Shown: positions 1 to 6,149 of the stretch, in pieces
How positions within the stretch are numbered: the first letter of the stretch is position 1
Layout of the letters: each line of letters opens with the position of its first letter
Assembly: GCA_018262875.1 (NCBI GenBank)
Contig: JADFDL010000088.1
Coordinates: 1 to 6,963 of the forward strand
Source: Rhodocyclaceae bacterium
Lineage (GTDB): Bacteria; Pseudomonadota; Gammaproteobacteria; Burkholderiales; Rhodocyclaceae
DNA: 6,963 nucleotides
Direction of reading: 5' to 3'
The notes under the pieces: generated by a model
Databases searched by the model: none
Told to the model about the DNA's origin: nothing
The model's input: only the letters and a program-made list of their open reading frames with translations
Program-made: the position numbers and the translations under genes

Positions 1-720
1 GACGACATGGATATAGTCCCGTACCCCCGTGCCGTCCTGCGTCGGGTAATCGTTGCCATATACATTGAGCGCCTCGCGCCGGCCCACCGCCACCTGGGCG
101 ATGTAAGGCATGAGGTTGTTCGGCACGCCGCCCGGATCCTCGCCGATCAGTCCGCTTTCGTGCGCGCCGACCGGATTGAAGTAGCGCAGCAGGGCGATCT
201 TCCATGCGGGTTCCGCACAAAAGAGATCCCGCAGGATCGTCTCGACCATGGCCTTGCTGCGGCCGTAGGGATTCGTCGGCCGCAGCGGATGATCCTCGCG
301 AACCGGCACCGCCTCCGGATCGCCATACACCGTGGCCGACGAGCTGAAGACCAGTTGCCTGACGCCAGAATCCGCCATCGCCTCGCATAGCGCCAGCGTC
401 CCTCCGACGTTGTTCTCGTAGTACCGAAGCGGCTGGGCGACGGACTCATCGACCGCCTTCAGTCCGGCGAAATGCAGCACCGCATCGATGGCGTGCTCGC
501 GGAATATCCCGCGCAGCGCTGCCGCATCCCGCACATCGCATTCGTGAAAAGCGACTTCCCGGCCGGCAATCCGCCCGATCCGTCCAATCACCGCGCGGCT
601 GCTGTTGCAAAGGTTGTCCACCACCACCACCTCGTGGCCCGCCTGCAGCAGCTCGACGCAGGTGTGGGAACCGATGTAGCCGGCGCCGCCCGTCACCAGC
701 AAGGTGCTCCCGGATTTCAT
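1..720 (-). CDS. galE: UDP-glucose/UDP-GlcNAc 4-epimerase GalE, C-terminus cut by window edge
   Basis: This cytosolic NAD-dependent short-chain dehydrogenase would interconvert UDP-Glc and UDP-Gal, and possibly UDP-GlcNAc and UDP-GalNAc. The frame is open from the ATG at 720 to base 1, giving 240 codons of the roughly 335-340 usual for GalE, so about 100 C-terminal residues lie outside. The Rossmann motif GGAGYIGS is at residues 11-18, followed by VDNLCNSS (35-42). The active-site stretch SSSATVYG is at 126-133 and the catalytic YxxxK is Y152/K156. NPVGAH (182-187) and the run ending GVRDYIHVV at the edge are strongly GalE-specific. The ATG overlaps the upstream dehydratase stop (ATGA) and no Shine-Dalgarno sequence is visible before it, so translation is probably coupled. 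Family assignment is firm. Preference for N-acetylated substrates cannot be read from the visible part, because the residue that tunes it in known GalE proteins lies further downstream. Confidence 0.95.
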   Translation of the reverse strand, partial: MKSGSTLLVTGGAGYIGSHTCVELLQAGHEVVVVDNLCNSSRAVIGRIGRIAGREVAFHECDVRDAAALRGIFREHAIDAVLHFAGLKAVDESVAQPLRYYENNVGGTLALCEAMADSGVRQLVFSSSATVYGDPEAVPVREDHPLRPTNPYGRSKAMVETILRDLFCAEPAWKIALLRYFNPVGAHESGLIGEDPGGVPNNLMPYIAQVAVGRREALNVYGNDYPTQDGTGVRDYIHVV

Positions 721-2543
721 TGCGATTGCTGCGGGCGATATTCCGGAACGATCTGCGCCAGCCGCCGCTTGACGGCCTGTTCGTCCTGCGGCGCGCCCTC
801 CAGCCAGCCCCGCAGTTCCGCCAGCCTGTCCGGCGACAGGGCGGCCTGCGCCCGTGCGATGCGCAGCTTGGGATGCGGCGTCGGCAGCGTGTGCTCGCCG
901 TCGGCGAGCAGTTCCTCGTAGAGTTTCTCCCCCGGTCGCAAGCCGGTGAAGACGATGCGGACATCTTCTTCGGTAAAGCCGGACAGGCGGATCATGTCGC
1001 GCGCCAAGTCGACGATCTTCACCGGCTCGCCCATGTCCAGCACGAAAATCTCCCCGCCCTGCCCCATCAGCCCGGCTTGCAGCACCAACTGTGCTGCCTC
1101 GGGAATCGACATGAAGTAACGGACAATCTCGGGATGCGTCACCGTCACCGGCCCGCCGCGCGCGATCTGTTCGCGAAACCTTGGGATCACGCTGCCGCTG
1201 CTGCCCAGCACGTTGCCGAAGCGCACCATGACGAAGCGCGTCCCGCCCGGCTCCTGCAATCCCTGGCAGACCATCTCGGCAATGCGCTTGGTCGATCCCA
1301 TGACGTTCGCCGGATTCACCGCCTTGTCGGTGGAAATGAAAACGAACTCACCGCTGCCGTGGCGCCGCGCCGCCTCGGCCACGCGCAGTGTGCCCAGCAC
1401 GTTGTTGCGCACCGCTTCCCAGGCGTTCTCGTTCTCCATCAGCGGCACGTGCTTGTAGGCCGCCGCATGGAACACCACCTCCGGGCGATAGCGCACGAAC
1501 AGGTTCTCGATGCGCGCCGCATCCTTCACATCGCCCACCGCGCAGGCAATCGGGGTGTTCGGCAGCCGCAGGAAAAATTCCTGCTCGATCTGATAGAGCG
1601 CGAACTCCGACAGCTCGAACAGCACCAGCAGCTTCGGCTCGAAGCGCGCGATCTGGCGCGCCAGCTCCGATCCGATCGACCCGCCCGCGCCGGTGACCAG
1701 CACGGTCCTGCCGCCGAGCAGCCGATGCAGGCCGTCGCTATCGAGCGTCACCACTTCGCGGCCGAGCAAGTCCTCCAGTTCCACCTTGCGCAGATGGGAT
1801 ATGGAAACACGGCCGGACAACAGGTCGTCGATGGCCGGCACCGTCAGCACCGACGTTCCGGCGGCCGTCGCCGCCTCGGCCGCGCGGCGGCGGGCGGCAG
1901 CGGCAGCGGAGGGCATGGCGATGATGACGTTCTTCACCTGCAGCCGCTCGGCATGCCCGGCCACCTCGCCGATGCTGCCGAGCACCGGAACGCCGTCGAG
2001 CGAACGTCCGCGCTTGCCCGCCTCGTCGTCGAGCAGGCCCACCACGCGCCATTCCTGGCTGCGTTTCAATTCGCGCAACAGCATCATGGCGGCATCGCCG
2101 GCGCCCATGATCAACACCGGCTCGCCCTCGTCCCCCACCCGGCCGTACAACTGGTGCTCGCGCCAGGCCCGGTAGGCAAAGCGCGTCCCGCCCATCGCCA
2201 TGATCAGCAGCAGGGGCTGCAGGATGAGGACCGAGCGCGGCACATCGCCCAACTGGAACATGAACACGCAGGCGCCCACCACCACGGCCGCCAGCGCCAC
2301 CGCCAGCACGATCCGCTGCAGATCCTTGACGCTGACGTAGCGCCACATGCCCCGGTAAACGCCGAGGGAGAAGAACACTGCGGCATGCGCCGGCAGCATC
2401 CAGGCCAGGCCGACGAGCATGCCGCGGAAGTAAGCCGCGGGAATGTCGAGGTTGAAGCGCAGCCAGTACGCAATCGCCCAGGCCGCGGCCGCGGCGGCCA
2501 GGTCGTGGGCCAGGACGGCGGCATGCCTGGCGAGCATCCTCAT
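717..2543 (-). CDS. Membrane-anchored nucleotide-sugar 4,6-dehydratase (WbpM/PglF/CapD family)
   Basis: The protein has 608 residues, the usual size of the large membrane-bound UDP-GlcNAc C6 dehydratases. About four hydrophobic segments (roughly residues 8-29, 42-63, 78-97 and 104-124) anchor it in the inner membrane. A first nucleotide-binding-like domain follows, with VLIMGAGDAA at 143-152. The catalytic extended SDR domain has VTGAGGSIG at 283-291, FHAAAYKHVPLMENN-like sequence at 358-373, and the active site STDKAVNP...VMGSTKR at 404-420. As in WbpM and PglF, the SDR tyrosine is a methionine (M415), with T405, D406, K407 and K419 in the expected places. RFGNVLGSSGSVIP (441-454) and GLRPGEKLYEEL (534-545) are further family motifs. 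The likely reaction is UDP-GlcNAc to UDP-2-acetamido-2,6-dideoxy-4-keto-hexose. The start overlaps the aminotransferase stop as ATGA, and a weak AAGG lies about 10 bases upstream. The enzyme could instead feed QuiNAc or FucNAc synthesis, but the adjacent aminotransferase and acetyltransferase favour a 4-amino sugar. Confidence 0.93.
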   Translation of the reverse strand: MRMLARHAAVLAHDLAAAAAAWAIAYWLRFNLDIPAAYFRGMLVGLAWMLPAHAAVFFSLGVYRGMWRYVSVKDLQRIVLAVALAAVVVGACVFMFQLGDVPRSVLILQPLLLIMAMGGTRFAYRAWREHQLYGRVGDEGEPVLIMGAGDAAMMLLRELKRSQEWRVVGLLDDEAGKRGRSLDGVPVLGSIGEVAGHAERLQVKNVIIAMPSAAAAARRRAAEAATAAGTSVLTVPAIDDLLSGRVSISHLRKVELEDLLGREVVTLDSDGLHRLLGGRTVLVTGAGGSIGSELARQIARFEPKLLVLFELSEFALYQIEQEFFLRLPNTPIACAVGDVKDAARIENLFVRYRPEVVFHAAAYKHVPLMENENAWEAVRNNVLGTLRVAEAARRHGSGEFVFISTDKAVNPANVMGSTKRIAEMVCQGLQEPGGTRFVMVRFGNVLGSSGSVIPRFREQIARGGPVTVTHPEIVRYFMSIPEAAQLVLQAGLMGQGGEIFVLDMGEPVKIVDLARDMIRLSGFTEEDVRIVFTGLRPGEKLYEELLADGEHTLPTPHPKLRIARAQAALSPDRLAELRGWLEGAPQDEQAVKRRLAQIVPEYRPQQSQ

Positions 2544-3763
2544 CGTGTCGCCGCCTTCATGACCTTGGCCACGGCGCCGACCGTATCCGCCATTTCAGCT
2601 TCACCCAGCGTCGGGTGCACCATGAACATCAGGCTAGTCTCGCCCAGTTGCCGCGCCACGGGCAATCGCTGCGCCGGGCCCCAGCCGCGGTCGGTGAAGG
2701 CGCGTTCGAGATAGATTTCCGAGCAGCTTCCGGCGAAACAGGGCACCCCCTCGGCGTTGATGGCCTCGCCGATGCGCGTCGCATCCCATCCCGGCGCCAG
2801 CATGCCGGGTTCCACGAACGCGTAGTACTTGTAATAGGCATGGCCAATCCCTTCCGCGGGCCGGGTGATGCGCAACCCCAGGATAGCCGCGAAGCCGCGG
2901 TCCAGCATTGCCGCATTGCGCCGGCGCGCGGCCATCCATTGCGGCAGCTTGCCGAGTTGCCGCCGGCCGATCGCCGCCTGCATCTCCGTCATGCGGAAAT
3001 TGCTGCCGAAGGATTCGTGCAGCCAGCGGAACCCCGGCGGGTGCTCGCGATTGAACACGGCATCGAAGCTTTTGCCGTGATCCTTGTAGGCCCAGGCCTT
3101 CTCCCACAGGCGCGAGTCGTCCGTCACCAGCATGCCGCCTTCGCCGCCGGTGGTCATGATCTTGTCCTGGCAGAAGGAGAAGGCGGCGCAATCGCCCAGG
3201 CTGCCCACCGGCCGGCCCTTGTAGGTCGCGCCGTGCGCCTGGGCGCAGTCCTCAATGACCTTGATGCCGCGTTCGCGCGCCAGCGCCATGATCGGATCCA
3301 TGTCGCAGGACCAGCCGGCCAGATGCACCGCGACAATGGCGCGAGTGCGCAAAGTCAGTCTCCCCAGTACGGCGTCGGCGGTCAGATTCTGACTGACCGG
3401 ATCGACGTCGGCGATCACCGGCACGGCGCCGCGCGCCACGGCGCAACTGGCGGAGGCGATGAAGGTGCGCGCCGGCACGATCACCTCGTCGCCGGGGCCG
3501 ATGCCGAGCGCGTGGAGCGCCAGTTCCAGCGCCAGGGTGCCGTTGGCCAGGGAAATGGCATGGCGCGTGCCGGTGAAGGCGGCGAACTCCTCCTCGAAGC
3601 GCCGGCAAGCCTCGCCGGTCCAGTAGTTCACCCGCCCCGAGGCGAGCACCGCGGCGGCGGCCTCGATTTCATCCCGCTCGAACACCGGCCAGGGCGGAAA
3701 GGGTGCGCTGCGCTGCGGCAATCCGCCATCGATCGCCAATGCGTTTCGCCCGGATGGAATCAC
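2540..3763 (-). CDS. DegT/DnrJ/EryC1/StrS-family PLP aminotransferase, nucleotide-sugar C4 (PglE-like role)
   Basis: This fold-type I PLP enzyme would transfer an amino group, usually from glutamate, to a 4-keto nucleotide sugar in the cytosol. I chose the GTG at 3763, giving 407 residues. A perfect GGAGG sits 7 bases upstream (3771-3775), and the GTGA overlaps the acetyltransferase stop. An upstream ATG at 3895 would add 44 Arg/Gly-rich residues that are only the shadow of the preceding gene. Motifs, numbered from the GTG, are: NYWTG (46-50), the SLANGT phosphate-binding loop (71-76), PARTFIAS (98-105), the PLP-ring aspartate in EDCAQAHG (D172), the Schiff-base lysine K201 in SFCQDKIMTTGGEGG, and NFRMTEMQAAIG (255-266). 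A segment KDHGKSFDAVFNREHPPGFR (227-246) marks a subgroup distinct from short classical PglE or WbpE sequences as I remember them. The chemistry is confident. Substrate and stereochemistry (bacillosamine, 4-amino-galacto type or perosamine type) are inferred from the neighbours. Confidence 0.93.
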   Translation of the reverse strand: MIPSGRNALAIDGGLPQRSAPFPPWPVFERDEIEAAAAVLASGRVNYWTGEACRRFEEEFAAFTGTRHAISLANGTLALELALHALGIGPGDEVIVPARTFIASASCAVARGAVPVIADVDPVSQNLTADAVLGRLTLRTRAIVAVHLAGWSCDMDPIMALARERGIKVIEDCAQAHGATYKGRPVGSLGDCAAFSFCQDKIMTTGGEGGMLVTDDSRLWEKAWAYKDHGKSFDAVFNREHPPGFRWLHESFGSNFRMTEMQAAIGRRQLGKLPQWMAARRRNAAMLDRGFAAILGLRITRPAEGIGHAYYKYYAFVEPGMLAPGWDATRIGEAINAEGVPCFAGSCSEIYLERAFTDRGWGPAQRLPVARQLGETSLMFMVHPTLGEAEMADTVGAVAKVMKAATR

Positions 3764-4362
3764 TCGCCAGCCTCCATGTCCCGCGTGACGACCGTGCCGG
3801 CCTTGATCACCAGTGCCGACCCCACCCGCACGCCCGGCAGCACCACCGCACCCGCCCCGACGAGTGTGCCCGCACCGACGGACGCGCCGCCGCACAGCAC
3901 CGTCCCCGGCGCAATGTGCACGCCGTCCCCCACTTCGCAGTCATGCTCGACGATGGCGCCGGAGTTGACGATCGCATTGGTGCCGATGCGCGCATCGGCA
4001 TTCACCACGGCGCCCGGCATGACCAGCGTGCCCGCGCCAATGAGCGCCGAGGGCGCCACCACCGCGGCCGGATGCACCACGCTCGCCAGGGACAAGCCCT
4101 GCTCGCCGAGCCAGCGGGCCACCGCCATGCGCGCGCGGTTGTCGCCGATGGCGACGATCACCGCATCAATGCCGCCGAGACGAGCCAGCAACGCCTCCCG
4201 CCCCCCGGTCACCGGATGGCCGAGCAGGCAGGCACCCGCTTGCGGATGGTCATCCACCACGCAGGCCACAGCCAGGAAAGGATGGCGCTCGATGGCATCC
4301 ACCACCACTTTCCCGTGACCGCCCGCGCCGAAAACCGCGATGTGTCTTGTTCCCTTGTCCAT
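3760..4362 (-). CDS. PglD/NeuD-family nucleotide-sugar acetyltransferase (left-handed beta-helix)
   Basis: This 200-residue enzyme would transfer acetyl from acetyl-CoA to the C4 amine of a UDP-4-amino-sugar, completing a diacetamido sugar in the cytosol. The N-terminal Rossmann-like sugar-binding domain begins IAVFGAGGHGKVV (8-20) and includes VDDHP and VIVAIGDN. A linker (SVVHPAAVVAP, 94-104) leads into hexapeptide repeats from about 105 to 190. The repeat stretch NSGAIVEHDCEVGDGVHIAP holds H140-D141, aligning with the catalytic His-Glu pair described for Campylobacter PglD. I chose the ATG at 4362. GGAAA lies 6 bases upstream, and the longer frame back to 4557 only shadows the preceding gene. 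The protein stops at VVTRDMEAGE, without the usual NeuD/PglD ending of the GxPAR/K type. Its last codons carry the GGAGG that serves the next gene, and its TGA overlaps that gene's GTG. An O-acetyltransferase role is possible, but N-acetylation fits the context better. Confidence 0.9.
   Translation of the reverse strand: MDKGTRHIAVFGAGGHGKVVVDAIERHPFLAVACVVDDHPQAGACLLGHPVTGGREALLARLGGIDAVIVAIGDNRARMAVARWLGEQGLSLASVVHPAAVVAPSALIGAGTLVMPGAVVNADARIGTNAIVNSGAIVEHDCEVGDGVHIAPGTVLCGGASVGAGTLVGAGAVVLPGVRVGSALVIKAGTVVTRDMEAGE
3771..3775 (-). promoter_or_regulatory. Shine-Dalgarno GGAGG deciding the GTG start of the aminotransferase
   Basis: A perfect GGAGG (CCTCC on the plus strand) lies 7 bases before the GTG at 3763. 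It is inside the last codons of the acetyltransferase (Met-Glu-Ala). Together with the GTGA stop/start overlap it fixes the aminotransferase start and is the strongest ribosome binding site in the window. Confidence 0.85.
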
Positions 4363-4368
4363 GGATTG

Positions 4369-4373
4369 TTTCC
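4369..4373 (-). promoter_or_regulatory. Probable ribosome binding site of the acetyltransferase
   Basis: GGAAA lies 6 bases before the ATG at 4362, in the 14-base gap after the TAA of the phosphoglycosyl transferase. It is an imperfect Shine-Dalgarno match but correctly placed, and it supports this ATG over the much longer upstream frame. Confidence 0.55.
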
Positions 4374-4376
4374 GGT

Positions 4377-4991
4377 TTACTCCCTGATGCCGTTGTTTCC
4401 AGTCGTACCGCGAAACTTTTCTGTCGTGGCAAAACCCTCCATGGATACGCCCGATCCGGAAAAAACGCGCTCCACCGTCATGGCCAGAATCTTCAGGTCC
4501 AGCCAGAAAGAGCGGTGATCCACATACCACACATCCAACGCGAACTTGTCCTCCCACGACAGCGCATTGCGTCCGTTCACCTGGCTCCAGCCGGTGATTC
4601 CCGGGCGTACATCGTGCCGACGCATCTGTTCCGCGCTGTAAAGCGGCAAGTACTCCATTAACAGCGGGCGCGGACCGACCAGGCTCATGTCGCCCCTCAG
4701 CACATTGAACAACTGGGGCAGCTCGTCCAGGCTGAATCGGCGCAGCAGCGCCCCCAGCGGCATCAGGCGCGCTTCGTCCGGCAGCGGCTGGCCGTCCGCC
4801 CCCGCCGCCTCCGCCATGGTGCGAAACTTGAGCACCTCGAAGGGCCGCCCGCGCAGTCCCGGCCGCTGCTGCCGGAACAGCACCGGCAACCCCATGCGCC
4901 AGGCGATGGCCGCAGCCGTCGCAACGATCACCGGCGACAGCAGGAAAGTCAGTCCCAGCGCTACGGCAAAGTCGAACATGCGTTTCAGCAT
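4377..4991 (-). CDS. PglC-like monotopic phosphoglycosyl transferase (bacterial sugar transferase)
   Basis: This enzyme would start glycan assembly at the inner membrane by moving a phospho-sugar from a UDP-sugar to undecaprenyl phosphate. At 204 residues it is the minimal PglC-type form without the extra membrane domains of WcaJ or WbaP. Residues 8-30 form one hydrophobic segment, broken by S19-P20 like the helix-break Ser-Pro that makes PglC re-entrant. KFRTM (55-59), the catalytic Asp-Glu dyad D89-E90 in SLDELPQLFNVL, RGDMSLVGPRP (99-109), the following EYLPLY, and RPGITGWSQVNGRN (129-142) are all family hallmarks. The ATG at 4991 is the first start after an in-frame stop, which is the TGA of the glycosyltransferase 15 bases upstream, and no good Shine-Dalgarno sequence precedes it. 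The C-terminal tail after about residue 185 is polar, Thr/Gly/Asn-rich and lower in GC. The probable substrate is the diacetamido sugar made by the three genes downstream. A plain UDP-HexNAc is the main alternative. Confidence 0.94.
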   Translation of the reverse strand: MLKRMFDFAVALGLTFLLSPVIVATAAAIAWRMGLPVLFRQQRPGLRGRPFEVLKFRTMAEAAGADGQPLPDEARLMPLGALLRRFSLDELPQLFNVLRGDMSLVGPRPLLMEYLPLYSAEQMRRHDVRPGITGWSQVNGRNALSWEDKFALDVWYVDHRSFWLDLKILAMTVERVFSGSGVSMEGFATTEKFRGTTGNNGIRE

Positions 4992-5006
4992 CGCGTGGAT
5001 TCTACG

Positions 5007-6149
5007 TCAGCCAAGCAACTTCCAATAAAAGCAAAGCCAGGCCTCCGTCACGGCCTCCCGGGAAAACAGGCGCAGCGCCCGAGCCCGCGCGGTGCGGCCC
5101 ATCCCGGCGCGGCGCGGCGCGTCATCCGCCAGCGCGGCCATCTCCGTCGTCATTTCGGCCGCGTCGCCGGGCCGATGCAGCAAACCGGTGACGCCCTCTT
5201 CCACCGCGTCGGTAATGCCGTAGATGCGGGAGGCGATGGCGGGAATGCCGGCCGCCGCCGCCTCGATGATGACCATGCCGAAGCCCTCCCGATAGCTCGG
5301 CAGGCAAAACACATCGGCGGCGGCCATGAAGTCCTCCGGCCGGTCTGTGTAGCCGACGAAGCGCGTTCGCGCCAGCGCAGCGCCCAGGCGCGATTCCAGG
5401 TCGCCGCGCAGGCCCGCCTCGTCCGGCCCGACGACGAGCAGCCAGGCGGCGGGATTGTCCAGGGCCGCAAAGGCCTCGGTCAGATCCAGCACGCCCTTGT
5501 CCCGGTTCAGGCGCCCGAGGAACAGGAAAACAATAGCCTCCCCGGGAATACCCTGCGCAAGCCGGACCCAGGTGCGCCGGCCGGCATCGGGACGGAAGCG
5601 CTCCCCGTCCGCGCCGCAGATCGACCCTTCCCCAAGCACCTGGATCTTCTCCGCAGGGGCGATCCCTTCCGCAATCATGAAGTCGCGCTGGGACCGGCTG
5701 TCCGCAAGCACATGGGTGGCCAGGCGCGCCATCAGCCGGTCCGCCGCCTTGAGCAACTGCCGCTGCCAGCCTCTGCGCGTGGCCCATACCTGGCCGGTGA
5801 AGACGTGAATCCGCAGCGGCACCCGGACCATGGCGGCGGCCAGCAGCGCCAGCATGCCGGCCTTGGGCGTAACCGAACTGACGGCCGCATAGCGCTCGCG
5901 CCGGAACAGGGCATGCAGCCGCAGCAGGGCCGCCAGGTCGGCCAGCGGCGAGATCCTGCGGCGGATGCGCACCGGCACGATCCCGGCGTGGGCCGATATG
6001 CCGCCCAGCTCGGCCGGATCCCTGACGTCTGCGACGAGATCGATCGCATGGCGGCCGCTCAAGGCCGCAATATGTCCGCTCAGGAACGCCCTCGCCGTAA
6101 GGGGGCTGGACACCACGAAACAGATCCTTGCGTTGCCGGTGGAATTCAT
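5007..6149 (-). CDS. GT4-family (GT-B fold) glycosyltransferase, PglA/CapM-like
   Basis: This 380-residue retaining glycosyltransferase would add a sugar to the lipid-linked acceptor at the cytosolic face of the membrane. The N-terminal half has a Rossmann-like acceptor domain (ICFVVSSPLTARAFLSGHI at 9-27, then SSVTPKAG and HVFTGQVWATRRG at 115-127, LADSRSQRDFMI at 148-159). The C-terminal half carries the donor site: FLGRLNRDKGVLDL (210-223) with R213 and K218, the FVGYTDRPEDFMAAADVFCLPS run (264-285), and the EX7E motif EGFGMVIIE (E288/E296), followed by AAAAGIPAIAS. The ATG at 6149 overlaps the ATPase stop (ATGA), with GGAAG four bases upstream. Family placement is secure. The acceptor is inferred to be undecaprenyl-diphospho-diNAcBac or a similar product of the neighbouring PglC-like enzyme, and the donor may be the GalE product (UDP-GalNAc or UDP-Gal). 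Neither can be proved from sequence. Confidence 0.92.
   Translation of the reverse strand: MNSTGNARICFVVSSPLTARAFLSGHIAALSGRHAIDLVADVRDPAELGGISAHAGIVPVRIRRRISPLADLAALLRLHALFRRERYAAVSSVTPKAGMLALLAAAMVRVPLRIHVFTGQVWATRRGWQRQLLKAADRLMARLATHVLADSRSQRDFMIAEGIAPAEKIQVLGEGSICGADGERFRPDAGRRTWVRLAQGIPGEAIVFLFLGRLNRDKGVLDLTEAFAALDNPAAWLLVVGPDEAGLRGDLESRLGAALARTRFVGYTDRPEDFMAAADVFCLPSYREGFGMVIIEAAAAGIPAIASRIYGITDAVEEGVTGLLHRPGDAAEMTTEMAALADDAPRRAGMGRTARARALRLFSREAVTEAWLCFYWKLLG

Noticed and set aside
1860..1920. Repetitive GC-rich tract as a possible repeat element
   Set aside because: It encodes an Ala/Arg-rich loop of the dehydratase (about residues 209-229). The periodicity is codon repetition, with no copies elsewhere in the window that I could see.
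2478..2500. GC palindrome-like run (repeated GGCCGCGG) as a possible operator or hairpin
   Set aside because: It falls inside codons for an alanine-rich membrane helix of the dehydratase and is explained by GCC/GCG codon runs.
720..2714. A 664-codon open frame on the plus strand opposite the dehydratase
   Set aside because: It is rich in His, Arg, Gln and Ala with no recognisable domain and is the antisense shadow of a GC-rich gene whose minus-strand product has complete catalytic motifs.
3764..3895. N-terminal extension of the aminotransferase to an ATG at 3895
   Set aside because: The extra 44 residues are Arg/Gly-rich, unlike the family, and overlap the acetyltransferase. The GTG at 3763 has a perfect GGAGG at correct spacing.
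2615..4318. A 567-codon plus-strand open frame opposite the aminotransferase and acetyltransferase
   Set aside because: Same reason: composition typical of antisense reading, no motif, and it crosses the well-supported boundary between two minus-strand genes.
4363..4557. N-terminal extension of the acetyltransferase to 4557
   Set aside because: The extra 65 residues lie over the 3' end of the phosphoglycosyl transferase gene and precede the normal family start (MDKGTRHIAVFGAGGHGK).
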